Assembly (NCBI RefSeq): GCF_038593855.1
Contig: NZ_CP151996.1
Coordinates: forward strand, 1,054,001 to 1,118,000
DNA length: 64,000 nucleotides
Direction of reading: 5' to 3'
Source: Lysinibacillus sp. FSL M8-0337
Lineage (GTDB): Bacteria > Bacillota > Bacilli > Bacillales_A > Planococcaceae
The position numbers were made by a program, and so were the translations under genes. Each line of letters starts with the position of its first letter. The first letter of the stretch is position 1. The notes beneath the pieces are model-generated. The model did no database searches and had not been told where the DNA came from. It saw only the letters and a list, made by a program, of their open reading frames with translations. Below, in pieces: positions 7,732-17,805 of the stretch.

Positions 7732-8820
7732 ATGTTGCTACTACTGGACTTAGACTTACAGTTTTTTGCAGGTGAAAAAACAGAAAAGGCGACACCTAAA
7801 AAACGACAAGATGCTAGAAAAAAAGGGCAGGTCGTAAAGAGTCAGGACATATCCAGTGCGATTGTAATGCTCATGGTGTTTATCTTTCTATTATTCTTTG
7901 CAGGATCATTGCGAGACGATCTGTTAGCTTTTTTTAGGCAAACATTTATCCATAACGTACGTGTAGAAACACTTACGATTGACAGTGTAATGCATTTATT
8001 TACCGAAACATTGGTAGAAATGGCTTATGTCATTGTTCCGATAATGGCAATTGCGTTTGTAGGAGCCTTGGCAGGTAATTTTCTACAATTTGGTTTCTTA
8101 TTCACATTAGAGCCGATGAAATTTGATTTGAAAAAGATGGATCCAATTAAAGGCTTAAAAAAAATCTTTTCTGTAAAAGCCATTGTTGAACTTATAAAGT
8201 CAATCTTAAAGATTTCCTTTATTGGTGGAGTTACAACAATTATCATATGGTCAAATTTACATGAAGTTTTAGCACTATCATTTAAAAGTCCGTGGGTGAC
8301 CCTTGTTACAGTTGGTAAACTTGTTGGCATTATGGGAATTGCGGCTTCTCTTGTGTTACTGTGTGTATCCTTATTGGACTGGATGTATCAAAAACATGAG
8401 TATGAAAAAAATCTGAAAATGTCTAAACAAGATATTAAAGATGAATACAAAAATAGTGAGGGTGACCCGCTGATTAAATCAAAAATCAAGCAACGTCAGC
8501 GCGAAATGGCAATGCGTCGAATGATGTCAGAAGTGCCAAATGCTGATGTCGTGATCACTAACCCAACTCACTATGCAATCGCTCTAAAGTATGATGAGGA
8601 CAGTATGGATGCCCCTCGTGTAGTGGCGAAGGGGACAGACTTTGTTGCTCAAAAAATTAAACTGATTGCGAAAGAACATGATGTCGTAATGGTAGAAAAC
8701 AGACCATTAGCCAGAGCCATGTATGATCAGGTAGAAATAGGCGATCAGGTACCAGAACAATTTTTCAAAGCAATAGCTGAAGTACTCGCTTATGTTTATC
8801 GTATTAAGCGGAAAATTTAA
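7732..8820 (+). CDS. flhB: Flagellar export substrate-specificity switch protein FlhB
   Basis: A 362-residue membrane protein that switches export from rod/hook to filament substrates. The N-terminus contains LQFFAGEKTEKATPKKRQDA, a family hallmark. Four transmembrane helices follow (about residues 30-210). The cytoplasmic domain carries the self-cleavage site NPTH (in VVITNPTHYAIALKYD). I chose ATG 7732, with AGGTGG at 7717-7722 as ribosome site, over GTG 7720 or 7723, which lie inside the fliR end and on the ribosome site. Gene order and motif make this certain. Confidence 0.96.
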   Translation: MLLLLDLDLQFFAGEKTEKATPKKRQDARKKGQVVKSQDISSAIVMLMVFIFLLFFAGSLRDDLLAFFRQTFIHNVRVETLTIDSVMHLFTETLVEMAYVIVPIMAIAFVGALAGNFLQFGFLFTLEPMKFDLKKMDPIKGLKKIFSVKAIVELIKSILKISFIGGVTTIIIWSNLHEVLALSFKSPWVTLVTVGKLVGIMGIAASLVLLCVSLLDWMYQKHEYEKNLKMSKQDIKDEYKNSEGDPLIKSKIKQRQREMAMRRMMSEVPNADVVITNPTHYAIALKYDEDSMDAPRVVAKGTDFVAQKIKLIAKEHDVVMVENRPLARAMYDQVEIGDQVPEQFFKAIAEVLAYVYRIKRKI

Positions 8821-8844
8821 AGCTTTTATGTAGGAGGGACACAA

Positions 8845-10878
8845 ATGAAGGTTCGCGATATAGGGGTTTTAGGTGCGGTTATTTTAATCGTTGCGATGCT
8901 CATCATCCCTCTTCCTCCGTGGATGCTAAGTTTCTTAATCGTCATTAATATTACGTTAGGATTAATAGTACTTTTAACAGCAATGAGTATGAAGGAAGCA
9001 TTAGATTTCTCTATTTTCCCTTCCGTTATTCTTCTGTTAACCCTGTTTCGACTTGGCTTAAGTGTTTCCACAACGCGTGCAATTTTAGCAAATGGAGATG
9101 CTGGATCAGTTGTTGAAACCTTCGGGGATTTCGTAGTTGGTGGGAATGTTCTCGTAGGTTTAGTAGTGTTTTTAATTCTTGTATTGATTCAGTTTATCGT
9201 TATTACAAAAGGGGCGGAACGTGTTGCAGAAGTAGCTGCTCGTTTCACACTCGATGCGATGCCTGGTAAACAAATGAGTATTGATGCGGATTTAAACGCA
9301 GGTGTAATATCTGAGCGAGAAGCACGTGAACGACGTGACAAAGTTGCGGGAGAAGCGGATTTCTACGGAGCGATGGATGGTGCTACGAAATTCGTAAAAG
9401 GGGATGCAATCGCCTCCATGGTGATGGTAATTATCAACTTATTATTTGGTATTATTATCGGTGTTGTACAAATGGGCTTACCATTTGCGGAAGCAGCAAC
9501 CCATTTCTCAAAGCTAACGGTTGGTGATGGTATTGTTTCACAAATCCCTGCACTTCTTATTTCAACAGCAACAGGGATTGTAGTAACACGCGCATCCTCT
9601 AAAGGAAGTCTAGGAGAAGATATTACAGGACAACTATTCGCTCAAGCAAAGCTTCTTTATGTTGCTGGGGGTACTATTGTTTTACTTGGTTTATTCACAC
9701 CAATTCCTAACTGGGTAACGTTACCAATTGGTATTTCACTTATTGCAGGTGCTTACATGATGGAACGTAAGAAACCAGAGGATGAGGAAGAATTACTTGA
9801 AATTGAGGAAGAAGTGGCAACAGACGGCATGAAGAGCCCTGAAAATGTTGTGAATTTATTAAATGTGGACCCAATTGAATTTGAATTTGGCTATGGCTTA
9901 ATCCCACTAGTAGATGCAGCCCAAGGTGGGGACTTATTGGATCGCGTCATCATGATTCGACGCCAACTAGCATTGGAACTAGGGATTGTCATTCCAGTTG
10001 TTCGTATTCGTGATAATATTCAACTTCAGCCAAATGAATACCGCATAAAAATTAAAGGTAATGAAATGGCTCGTGGGGAGCTCCTACTCGATCATTATTT
10101 AGCGATGAGCCCTGGAGATGATGATTCAATCGAGGGTATTGATACTGTTGAACCGTCATTTGGTCTTCCTGCAAAATGGATTACAGAGCAAGTGAAAGAG
10201 GATGCCGAGATGTCTGGTTATACAGTTGTTGATCCACCGAGTGTTGTGTCAACACACCTAACAGAAATGATTCGAGCAAATGCGCATGAATTATTAGGAC
10301 GTCAGGAAACGAAACAATTAATTGACCATTTACGTGAAACACATCCAATTTTAGTTGAAGAATTAACACCTGCACCATTATCTACAGGAGAAATCCAAAA
10401 AGTACTGGGCAAGCTTCTTCGAGAAAATGTTTCTGTACGTAACTTGCCAATTATTTTCGAAACATTAGCAGACTATGCAAAACTAACAAGTGATACCGAT
10501 ATATTAACAGAGTATGTTCGTCAGTCATTAGCTCGTCAAATTACCTCTCAATATGTAGGAGACAGCTCATCATTGAAAGTCATTACTGTATCGGGTAAAG
10601 TAGAGAAAATGATTGCAGATAGCATTCAGCAAACGGATCACGGCAATTATTTAGCGATGGATCCTCAAGATTCTCAAACGGTGCTAGAGACCATTGCATC
10701 AGAGGTTGAGCGTGTGTCCTTTATGGAACAATCTGCTATTATATTGTGCTCACCAGCTGTTCGTATGTATTTACGTCAGCTGACAGAACGCTATTTCCCG
10801 CAGATTCCGGTATTATCTTATAATGAACTTGATGCTTCTATTGAAATTCAAAGTGTTGGGGTGGTGAATGTTGAGTGA
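8845..10878 (+). CDS. flhA: Flagellar export apparatus protein FlhA
   Basis: A 677-residue protein whose nonameric ring docks late export substrates and couples export to the proton motive force. The N-terminal half holds about eight transmembrane helices. The FHIPEP-family region appears around residues 135-180 (FTLDAMPGKQMSIDADLNAG). The C-terminal half (from about 330) is the cytoplasmic docking domain. The ribosome site AGGAGGG lies before the ATG. The stop codon overlaps the GTG of flhF. Confidence 0.97.
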   Translation: MKVRDIGVLGAVILIVAMLIIPLPPWMLSFLIVINITLGLIVLLTAMSMKEALDFSIFPSVILLLTLFRLGLSVSTTRAILANGDAGSVVETFGDFVVGGNVLVGLVVFLILVLIQFIVITKGAERVAEVAARFTLDAMPGKQMSIDADLNAGVISEREARERRDKVAGEADFYGAMDGATKFVKGDAIASMVMVIINLLFGIIIGVVQMGLPFAEAATHFSKLTVGDGIVSQIPALLISTATGIVVTRASSKGSLGEDITGQLFAQAKLLYVAGGTIVLLGLFTPIPNWVTLPIGISLIAGAYMMERKKPEDEEELLEIEEEVATDGMKSPENVVNLLNVDPIEFEFGYGLIPLVDAAQGGDLLDRVIMIRRQLALELGIVIPVVRIRDNIQLQPNEYRIKIKGNEMARGELLLDHYLAMSPGDDDSIEGIDTVEPSFGLPAKWITEQVKEDAEMSGYTVVDPPSVVSTHLTEMIRANAHELLGRQETKQLIDHLRETHPILVEELTPAPLSTGEIQKVLGKLLRENVSVRNLPIIFETLADYAKLTSDTDILTEYVRQSLARQITSQYVGDSSSLKVITVSGKVEKMIADSIQQTDHGNYLAMDPQDSQTVLETIASEVERVSFMEQSAIILCSPAVRMYLRQLTERYFPQIPVLSYNELDASIEIQSVGVVNVE

Positions 10879-12071
10879 AAATGAAAAAATATTATGCATC
10901 TTCCATACCAGAAGCAATGAAGCTTGTGCGTGCTGATTTAGGCGACGATGCTGTCATTTTGAATTCAAAAGTAGTCGTAACAAAGAAACTTTTTGGGCTT
11001 GTTAAAAAGAAAAGTTTTGAAGTTGTTGCAGGGATTGACACGATGGAGCCAAGCAATACGGCTCCAACAGCACCTGCAAGTATGCCTATGATTCCTGCTA
11101 AAAAAGAAAATGCTAGTTTACTAGAGATTACGAATGCTGTGCAAGCTATTCAACATGCTCAGCCTAAGCAAGAAATAACTTTGCAAGATGAGTCAGGTAT
11201 GTCTGAAGAACTGAGGAAGGAAATTGCAGATTTAAAATCATTAATGCAATCAATGCACAAGAAGGCTACCCAAGCTCAATATCCCGATGAACTCTTATCC
11301 TTCATTGAATACTTAAGACAGCAAGAGCTAAATGAGGAGCTCATCACAACGATTGGTGATGAGCTTTTTGCGCATTTCAAAGAAGCTTCAGAAATCAATT
11401 TTTCACAATGCAAGCTAATTGCCAAAAACTTGTTGCGTAAAAAACTAGAAGGGTTGCCGATTGCAGGCCTATCCTATGAACGGAAATATATTAATGTGCT
11501 AGGACCAACGGGTGTCGGCAAGACAACGACAATTGCTAAAATGGCAGCTCGAGCAGTTTTAGAGAAAAAGAAAAAAATAGGCTTTATTACTACAGATACA
11601 TACCGAATTGCTGCCATTGAGCAGTTAAAAACGTATGCGGGCCTATTACAAGCGCCTGTTGAAATTGCTTATAATTCGACAGATTACGAACAAGCTGTGC
11701 AACGATTGTCCCATTTAGATTTAGTCTTTATTGATACTGCGGGCCGCAATTATAAGGAAGCAAAATATGTAGACGATTTACAGCGTCTTATTAAGTTTGA
11801 TGATCAAGCTGAATCCTTTCTAGTACTTGCTATGACGGCAAAAGAAAGGGATATGACCAATATTATTGAGCAATTTAAAAGTGTTCCAATTGAAAAATTT
11901 ATTTTTACGAAGATTGATGAAACAAATTCTATTGGCACAATGATTAATTTAATGATTAAATATAATAAAGGACTTGCTTACTATACCAATGGTCAAGAAG
12001 TACCAGAAGATATTGAAGAAGCTGATTTAGAAGCAGTGCTTAATATGTTTTTCCAAGGTGAAGAAAAATGA
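10875..12071 (+). CDS. flhF: Flagellar SRP-like GTPase FlhF
   Basis: A 398-residue SRP-family GTPase that helps place flagellar basal bodies. The N-terminal basic B domain starts MKMKKYYASSIPEAMKLVR; a variable linker spans about residues 55-135; the NG GTPase domain follows. G motifs seen: GPTGVGKTTTIAKM (about 210-223), TTDTYRIAAIEQLKTYA, DTAGRNYK and TKIDET. The start is taken as GTG 10875, overlapping the flhA stop, with GGTGG about 9 nt upstream; ATG 10881 is a possible alternative. It overlaps flhG by 4 nt, and FlhG is the expected activator of its GTPase. Confidence 0.95.
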   Translation: MKMKKYYASSIPEAMKLVRADLGDDAVILNSKVVVTKKLFGLVKKKSFEVVAGIDTMEPSNTAPTAPASMPMIPAKKENASLLEITNAVQAIQHAQPKQEITLQDESGMSEELRKEIADLKSLMQSMHKKATQAQYPDELLSFIEYLRQQELNEELITTIGDELFAHFKEASEINFSQCKLIAKNLLRKKLEGLPIAGLSYERKYINVLGPTGVGKTTTIAKMAARAVLEKKKKIGFITTDTYRIAAIEQLKTYAGLLQAPVEIAYNSTDYEQAVQRLSHLDLVFIDTAGRNYKEAKYVDDLQRLIKFDDQAESFLVLAMTAKERDMTNIIEQFKSVPIEKFIFTKIDETNSIGTMINLMIKYNKGLAYYTNGQEVPEDIEEADLEAVLNMFFQGEEK

Positions 12072-12943
12072 GAGATCAAGCAGAAACATTACGCTTGAAA
12101 ATGCTGAAACGGCAAGGTGAATTAGGTAAAACAATTGCCGTTGTTAGCGGTAAGGGTGGAGTTGGTAAAAGTAACTTTTCAATGAACTTTGCAATTAATT
12201 TAGCGAGTAAGGACAAAAAAGTAGCAATTGTAGATATGGATATTGGGATGGGGAATATCAATATATTAATTGGAAAAAATGTTTCTTATAGTTTAAAAGA
12301 TTACTTAGAAGGAAATAAATCACTAGATGAGGTAATATTTGAAGGGCCACATGGTTTACAATGTATTGCTGGTGGCTCTGGTATGTCGAGTGTACTGGAA
12401 TGGTCGGAGGCCATGTTTGAGAGACTGATTCATGCTTTTGAACAACTCCAAAAAAACTTCGACTATATCCTATTTGATATGGGAGCAGGCGCGACAAAAT
12501 GGTCATTAGAGTTATTAACATCTATTGATGAAATTATAGTTATTACAACAGCTGAACCAACCTCTATTACAGATGCCTATTCGATGATGAAATATATTCA
12601 TGTTCGTGATATGGATAAGCAATTTTATTTACTTTGTAATCGTGCTTTTTCTAAAGAAGAAGGTATTGAAACGATTGAACGTTTAAAGCTTACAATGAAA
12701 CGTTTTCTAGACAAAGAGGTTATAGTATTGGGTTCCTTACCTGAGGACCCTGTTGTGCGTAATGCTGTGCGCGAGCAAGTACCATTTTCAATCGCATATC
12801 CAGAAGCACTTATTTCTAAAACACTTCAACTGATAGTGGCTCGGTTTATGGAACAACGTATGGAGGAAGTGCATGCACATGAACAGTCAGCAAGTAAATT
12901 CTTATCTAAACTTAGAAGTATTTTTTCGAAAGGGCGTGATTAA
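12068..12943 (+). CDS. flhG: MinD-like ATPase FlhG (YlxH)
   Basis: A 291-residue MinD/ParA-type ATPase that stimulates FlhF and controls flagellar number and pattern. The deviant Walker A motif is clear (SGKGGVGKSNFSMNFAINLA, about residues 27-46). The Walker B-type DMDIGMGN and a switch-type DMGAGA segment follow. The C-terminus is basic and amphipathic, as expected for membrane binding. The N-terminal 20 residues (AETLRLKMLKRQGELGK) resemble the short segment that activates FlhF. It starts in an overlap with flhF and abuts cheB directly. Confidence 0.95.
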   Translation: MRDQAETLRLKMLKRQGELGKTIAVVSGKGGVGKSNFSMNFAINLASKDKKVAIVDMDIGMGNINILIGKNVSYSLKDYLEGNKSLDEVIFEGPHGLQCIAGGSGMSSVLEWSEAMFERLIHAFEQLQKNFDYILFDMGAGATKWSLELLTSIDEIIVITTAEPTSITDAYSMMKYIHVRDMDKQFYLLCNRAFSKEEGIETIERLKLTMKRFLDKEVIVLGSLPEDPVVRNAVREQVPFSIAYPEALISKTLQLIVARFMEQRMEEVHAHEQSASKFLSKLRSIFSKGRD

Positions 12944-14098
12944 TTGGACTTTGTACATAAAAGCAAGCTTTTAGTCGTTGATGATTCTGCTTTTATGAGA
13001 AAGCTAATTAGTGACTTTTTTGTTGGAAACTCGAGGGTTGAAGTAGTTGGAACAGCACGAAATGGAAAAGATGCGATTAAGAAAATCCAAACATTAAAAC
13101 CAACAGTCGTGACAATGGATATTGAAATGCCTGAAATGAATGGACTCGATGCATTAAATGAAATTATGACAATTTGTCCAGTGCCTGTCGTCATGCTTTC
13201 GAGTACAACCCAGCGAGGGGCTGAAAATGCACTAACTGCGATCGAGTATGGAGCAGTTGATTTTGTTGCGAAACCTAGCGGAACAATTTCTCTTGATTTA
13301 CATAAAATCCAATCTGAACTTGTCCATAAAGTTGAACAAGCTTCGTTGGTACCTATTTCTAAATTGAAAAAACCATCAATTAGCAAAAGACAACAAGAAC
13401 CAATTGTATCGCCTACTTCAGTAAGAAAAGAATTGTCGAAGGAACGTAAAGTTATACCTCCAGTCAATGTGAACGCAACAGGTACGAATGTCACTAAGGG
13501 ACATATTGAATGGAGTAAAGTTAGTAAAAAAATTGTGTTGATTGGGACATCTACTGGTGGACCGCGTGCACTACAAGAAGTAATTACTAAAATTCCAAAA
13601 ACAATTCAAGCGCCAATTCTTATTGTTCAACATATGCCAGCGGGCTTTACAAAATCGCTGGCTTCCCGCTTAGACCAATTGAGCGAGATTACGGTAAAAG
13701 AAGCAGAGCAAGGCGATATTTTACAAAATGGCGTGGCCTATATCGCCCCTGGAGGATACCATTTAAGGTTAAGAAAAGTTGGTACCTCATTTGGCATCGT
13801 GCTAGATAATCACGAACCACCACGTTCTGGCCATCGCCCATCTGTAGATGTGATGTTTGAAGATGTAAGTCAATTTAAAGATTTTGATAAGGTAGCAGTC
13901 ATTATGACAGGTATGGGCTATGATGGTTCGAAGGGACTGAAAGCATTAAAAAATACCGGAAATGTGGTTGCTATTGCAGAGTCAGCTGAAACTTGCATAG
14001 TGTATGGTATGCCGAAAGCTGCGGTGGAAACGCAGCTTGTCGATGAAGTCGCTGATGTAGATGATATTGCACAAACAATTATGAAATATTTGCCTTAA
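12944..14098 (+). CDS. cheB: Protein-glutamate methylesterase/deamidase CheB
   Basis: A 384-residue two-domain response regulator that removes methyl groups from chemoreceptors. The receiver domain (about residues 6-125) has VVDDSAFM and phosphoacceptor Asp59 in VTMDIEMPEMNG. A charged linker spans about 130-185. The methylesterase domain (about 190-384) has the catalytic Ser in GTSTGGPRALQ, His in VQHMPAGFT and Asp in IMTGMGYDGSKGL. The start is TTG, directly after the flhG stop, with AAGGGCG as ribosome site; no ATG fits the family start better. Confidence 0.96.
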   Translation: MDFVHKSKLLVVDDSAFMRKLISDFFVGNSRVEVVGTARNGKDAIKKIQTLKPTVVTMDIEMPEMNGLDALNEIMTICPVPVVMLSSTTQRGAENALTAIEYGAVDFVAKPSGTISLDLHKIQSELVHKVEQASLVPISKLKKPSISKRQQEPIVSPTSVRKELSKERKVIPPVNVNATGTNVTKGHIEWSKVSKKIVLIGTSTGGPRALQEVITKIPKTIQAPILIVQHMPAGFTKSLASRLDQLSEITVKEAEQGDILQNGVAYIAPGGYHLRLRKVGTSFGIVLDNHEPPRSGHRPSVDVMFEDVSQFKDFDKVAVIMTGMGYDGSKGLKALKNTGNVVAIAESAETCIVYGMPKAAVETQLVDEVADVDDIAQTIMKYLP

Positions 14099-14114
14099 AA
14101 GGGGTGTCCTCTTA

Positions 14115-16178
14115 ATGGAAGTCAATCAATATTTAGAGATGTTTATCGAAGAAAGTAAAGAGCATTTACAAGCTTGTAGTGAGCATTTATTAGAACTAGA
14201 AAAAAACCCAGATGATTTGGCTATCGTTGGAGAAATTTTCCGTTCGGCTCATACATTAAAAGGTATGTCAGCGACTATGGGCTTCGAAGACTTAGCAGAT
14301 TTAACGCATAAAATGGAAAATGTCCTTGATGCAATTCGAAATGAAAAAATTCATGTATCACCAGAAATTTTAGATATTGTATTTGAATCTGTGGATCATT
14401 TAGAAGAAATGGTCATGGATATTGCTAATGGTGGAGACGGTAAAAGAGATGTTTCTTCCACTGTCGCACAGTTGAAGCGCATTGAATCTGGCGAGGAAGC
14501 ACTTCCGGAAGTAGTAGCAACTGCAGCTACACCAGAAGTACCAAGTGTATTAGAATATGATAGCTTCGAGCAAACAGTTATAACGCAATCGGCTGAACAA
14601 GGATTTAATGCTTTTGAAATTTCAGTCAGACTGCGTGAAGATTGTCTATTAAAAGCAGCTCGCGTATTTATGGTATTCGAGATTCTTGAAAAAGATGGGG
14701 ATGTTATTAAATCAACGCCATCTGTTGAGAAGCTTGAAGATGAGCAATTCGATCAACTATTTTATGTAGCGTTCGTAACGAAAGAATCTGCCGAAGATAT
14801 GCAGAAGAAGTTAATGAAGGTTTCCGAAGTTGATGAAGTAAGTGTTGCAAAGATTAATCAAGAGCAATTCAGTGAAAAACAATATGAAGCAAATAAAGAA
14901 GTAGCCGCTACTGCAACCGCTACAGCAACACCGGTAGAGGTAGTAGATACACCAGTTGAAGCTTCAGCTAAGCCTACACCAGCAAAATCAACACCTGCCA
15001 AAGCAGATAAAAGTCATGCACCTGTAGGAAACAAAACGATTCGAGTAAATATTGAACGTCTCGATATTTTAATGAATCTCTTTGAGGAGCTTGTTATTGA
15101 TCGTGGACGTTTACAATCCATTGCAACTGAAGTGAATCACGGGGAGTTAAACGAAACTGTTGAACGAATGAGCCGTGTTATGGGTGACCTACAAACAATT
15201 ATTTTAACAATGCGTATGGTTCCTGTGGAAACAGTATTCAACCGCTTCCCTAAAATGATTCGTCAGTTATCTCGTGACCTTAATAAGAAAATAAACCTTG
15301 AGATTATTGGCGCAGAAACAGAGCTAGATCGAACAGTCATCGACGAAATTGGCGATCCACTCGTTCACTTAATCCGTAACTCTGTCGATCACGGTATTGA
15401 AAACCCTACTACACGCCGTGCAAAAGGAAAGCCAGAAGAAGGCACAGTGGTGTTACGTGCTTATCACAGTGGTAACTATGTCTTTATCGAAATTGAAGAT
15501 GACGGAGCAGGCATTAATCGCGAAAAAGTGTTGGCAAAAGCGATTTCAAAAGGAGTTGTTACGCGTGAACAATCTCTTGCCATGTCAGACAATCAAATTA
15601 ATGAGCTTATTTTAGCTTCTGGTTTCTCAACGGCAGATGTTATTTCAGATGTATCAGGTCGTGGTGTAGGGCTAGATGTTGTCAAAACAACGATTGAATC
15701 GTTAGGTGGTAACATTTCGATTGAATCTACACAAGATGTAGGCTCTATTTTCTCCATTCAATTGCCGTTAACACTATCTATTATTTCGGTAATGCTTGTA
15801 GAAATAGAAAAAGAAATTTATGCGATACCACTATCATCAATTATTGAAACTTCGATTATCCGTTCATCAGATATTATGAATGCGCATAACCAAAAGGTGA
15901 TTGACTTCCGTGGTAAAGTGGTTCCACTTGTATTCTTAGAAGAAATCTTCGAAGTACCTCGTAAAGAGCTACAAGATGATGAATTCCATTCAGTAGTAAT
16001 TGTTCGTAAAGGCGAGAAACTTGCTGGTTTAGTTGTAGATTCATTCATTGGCCAACAAGAAATTGTACTGAAATCATTAGGAAACTACTTAACGAATATC
16101 TTTGCAATTTCCGGTGCAACAATTTTAGGTAATGGTAAAGTAGCCCTAATTGTGGATTGCAATGCACTTATAAAATAA
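14115..16178 (+). CDS. cheA: Chemotaxis histidine kinase CheA
   Basis: A 687-residue sensor kinase that phosphorylates CheY and CheB. Domains in order: P1 with phosphorylated His46 (FRSAHTLKGMSATMGF); P2-type region about 155-265; an Ala/Pro/Thr linker about 270-300; dimerisation P3 from about 305; catalytic P4 with the N box (LIRNSVDHGIENP), DDGAGI and GRGVGLDVV; and the CheW-like P5 to the end. A ribosome site (AAAGGGGTG) lies before the ATG. It sits between cheB and cheW as in B. subtilis. Confidence 0.97.
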   Translation: MEVNQYLEMFIEESKEHLQACSEHLLELEKNPDDLAIVGEIFRSAHTLKGMSATMGFEDLADLTHKMENVLDAIRNEKIHVSPEILDIVFESVDHLEEMVMDIANGGDGKRDVSSTVAQLKRIESGEEALPEVVATAATPEVPSVLEYDSFEQTVITQSAEQGFNAFEISVRLREDCLLKAARVFMVFEILEKDGDVIKSTPSVEKLEDEQFDQLFYVAFVTKESAEDMQKKLMKVSEVDEVSVAKINQEQFSEKQYEANKEVAATATATATPVEVVDTPVEASAKPTPAKSTPAKADKSHAPVGNKTIRVNIERLDILMNLFEELVIDRGRLQSIATEVNHGELNETVERMSRVMGDLQTIILTMRMVPVETVFNRFPKMIRQLSRDLNKKINLEIIGAETELDRTVIDEIGDPLVHLIRNSVDHGIENPTTRRAKGKPEEGTVVLRAYHSGNYVFIEIEDDGAGINREKVLAKAISKGVVTREQSLAMSDNQINELILASGFSTADVISDVSGRGVGLDVVKTTIESLGGNISIESTQDVGSIFSIQLPLTLSIISVMLVEIEKEIYAIPLSSIIETSIIRSSDIMNAHNQKVIDFRGKVVPLVFLEEIFEVPRKELQDDEFHSVVIVRKGEKLAGLVVDSFIGQQEIVLKSLGNYLTNIFAISGATILGNGKVALIVDCNALIK

Positions 16179-16205
16179 GGTCAATGAATAAGAGAGGTGT
16201 TTACT

Positions 16206-16652
16206 ATGACAAATGCAGTTGAACAAGAAAATATTAAAGTAATTGTCTTCCAATTAGCAGATAAGGAATATGCGATTCCAGTATCACACGTCCAAGGTAT
16301 CGAGAAACTTATGCATATTACACGTGTACCTAAAACGGAGAAATATGTAAAAGGTGTCATCAACTTACGAGGTGTCGTAACACCAATTATTGATTTACGC
16401 GAACGTTTTGAATTACCAATCTCTGAGCACGAAGAAACGACTCGTATTATCATTATCTCTTTAGAAGACATGGAAGTAGGCTTTGTTGTAGATTCAGCGA
16501 ACGATGTGTTGGATATTCCAGCGAGCTCAATCGAACCTCAACCAGAGGTAGTAGGATCTCTTGAAGAAGAGTTTATTTCTGGCGTAGCCAAAATAGGTAA
16601 ACGATTATTAATATTATTACATTTAGAGAAAGTATTAAATCCACTAAAGTAG
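16206..16652 (+). CDS. cheW: Chemotaxis coupling protein CheW
   Basis: A 148-residue single CheW domain that couples receptors to CheA. Family features are VIVFQLADKEYAIPVSHVQG near the N-terminus, the VPKTEKYVKGVINLRGVVTP region, and VDSANDVLDIP. ATG 16206 is chosen because AGAGAGGTG ends about 6 nt upstream; the in-frame GTG at 16197 overlaps that site. It follows cheA by 27 nt and precedes cheC by 10 nt. Confidence 0.96.
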   Translation: MTNAVEQENIKVIVFQLADKEYAIPVSHVQGIEKLMHITRVPKTEKYVKGVINLRGVVTPIIDLRERFELPISEHEETTRIIIISLEDMEVGFVVDSANDVLDIPASSIEPQPEVVGSLEEEFISGVAKIGKRLLILLHLEKVLNPLK

Positions 16653-16662
16653 GGATTCGATT

Positions 16663-17295
16663 ATGACACTTAATCAAAAGATTACATCACTACATTTAGA
16701 CGTATTAAAGGAAATTGGAAATATTGGAGCTGCTCATGCTGCAACAGCTCTTTCCAATTTACTTGGTAAAAAAATCGATATGCGTGTCCCAAAGGTTGAA
16801 ATGGTGTCGTTTAATGACATGATGGAGCTTGCTGGTGGCTCTGAAAACGTTGTAGTTGGGATTTTTTTACGCATCGAGGGAGATGCTGAAGGAAGCATGT
16901 TTTTCATACTTCCGATTGAACAAGCAAATCGCTTTATCCGTCGTCTAATACAGGATGAATCATTCGACTTTAAAAACCCGCCTGTTTCGGAGTTAGGTTT
17001 ATCCGCCATGCAGGAAATGGGGAATATTTTATCTGGTTCATATTTATCCGCGTTATCAGATTTTACAAATTTAAAAATTTATCCAACTGTGCCTGGTCTA
17101 AGTGTAGATATGTTTGGTGCTATTATTAGTATTGGCTTAATTGAATTATCGCACGTGAGTGATAATGTCATCGTAATTAATACATCCATTTTTGAAGACG
17201 GTGTGGAGGATCATGAAACAGTGAGGGGACATTTCTTCTTACTGCCTGATCCAGATTCTTTTGATGCTATTTTTAAAGCATTGGGAGTTTCATAG
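16663..17295 (+). CDS. cheC: CheY-P phosphatase CheC
   Basis: A 210-residue CheC-family phosphatase that dephosphorylates CheY-P and modulates CheD. Both active-site helices with Glu and Asn are present: LKEIGNIGAAHAATALSNLL (about residues 15-34) and the second containing LSAMQEMGNILSGSYLSALS (about 110-129). There is no FliN/SpoA domain, which separates it from FliY. It lies 3 nt before cheD, its functional partner. Confidence 0.96.
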   Translation: MTLNQKITSLHLDVLKEIGNIGAAHAATALSNLLGKKIDMRVPKVEMVSFNDMMELAGGSENVVVGIFLRIEGDAEGSMFFILPIEQANRFIRRLIQDESFDFKNPPVSELGLSAMQEMGNILSGSYLSALSDFTNLKIYPTVPGLSVDMFGAIISIGLIELSHVSDNVIVINTSIFEDGVEDHETVRGHFFLLPDPDSFDAIFKALGVS

Positions 17296-17298
17296 CCT

Positions 17299-17805
17299 AT
17301 GCTTAACAACAATAATAATGGACAAGTTATAAAAGTTGGAATTGCTCAAATGGATGTAGCGAAATTTCCGAATACGATTAGAACTTCAGGACTTGGTTCT
17401 TGTGTAGGTGTTATTTTATACGATGAGTCAAAGAAAATAGCTGGTTTAATACATGTCATGCTACCAGATTCAAGTTTAGGTAGAGCAGAGTCAATAAATG
17501 TAGCGAAATTTGCAGATACGGGCATTTCAGCTATGATTGATTTATTAAAGCTAGAGGGTGTTCAAAAATTTAAACTGAAGGCAAAAATTGCGGGGGGTGC
17601 GCAAATGTTTCAATTTACGTCAGACAAAGATTCCATGCGCATCGGCCCTCGTAATGTGGAGGCTGTAAAGTTTGAATTAAAACGTCATGGAATTCCTTTA
17701 GTAGCCGAAAATACGGGCGGTAATAGCGGTCGAACAATTGAATTTAATCCTGCTACGTCGATATTACATATTCGAACGGTTAACCAAGGAGTGAGTGAAA
17801 TATAA
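17299..17805 (+). CDS. cheD: Chemoreceptor glutamine deamidase CheD
   Basis: A 168-residue deamidase that converts specific receptor glutamines and is controlled by CheC. The catalytic Cys and His lie in TSGLGSCVGVILYD and AGLIHVMLPDS (about residues 32-58), and AKIAGGAQMFQF and a Thr in the following region fit the family. It starts 3 nt after cheC. Its TAA shares one base with the ATG of the next gene, a small membrane protein. Confidence 0.95.
   Translation: MLNNNNNGQVIKVGIAQMDVAKFPNTIRTSGLGSCVGVILYDESKKIAGLIHVMLPDSSLGRAESINVAKFADTGISAMIDLLKLEGVQKFKLKAKIAGGAQMFQFTSDKDSMRIGPRNVEAVKFELKRHGIPLVAENTGGNSGRTIEFNPATSILHIRTVNQGVSEI

Noticed and set aside
12940-13494. 184-codon minus-strand frame opposite cheB
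   Set aside because: It is antisense to a complete, motif-bearing CheB gene, and its translation is Ser/Thr-rich low-complexity without family resemblance.
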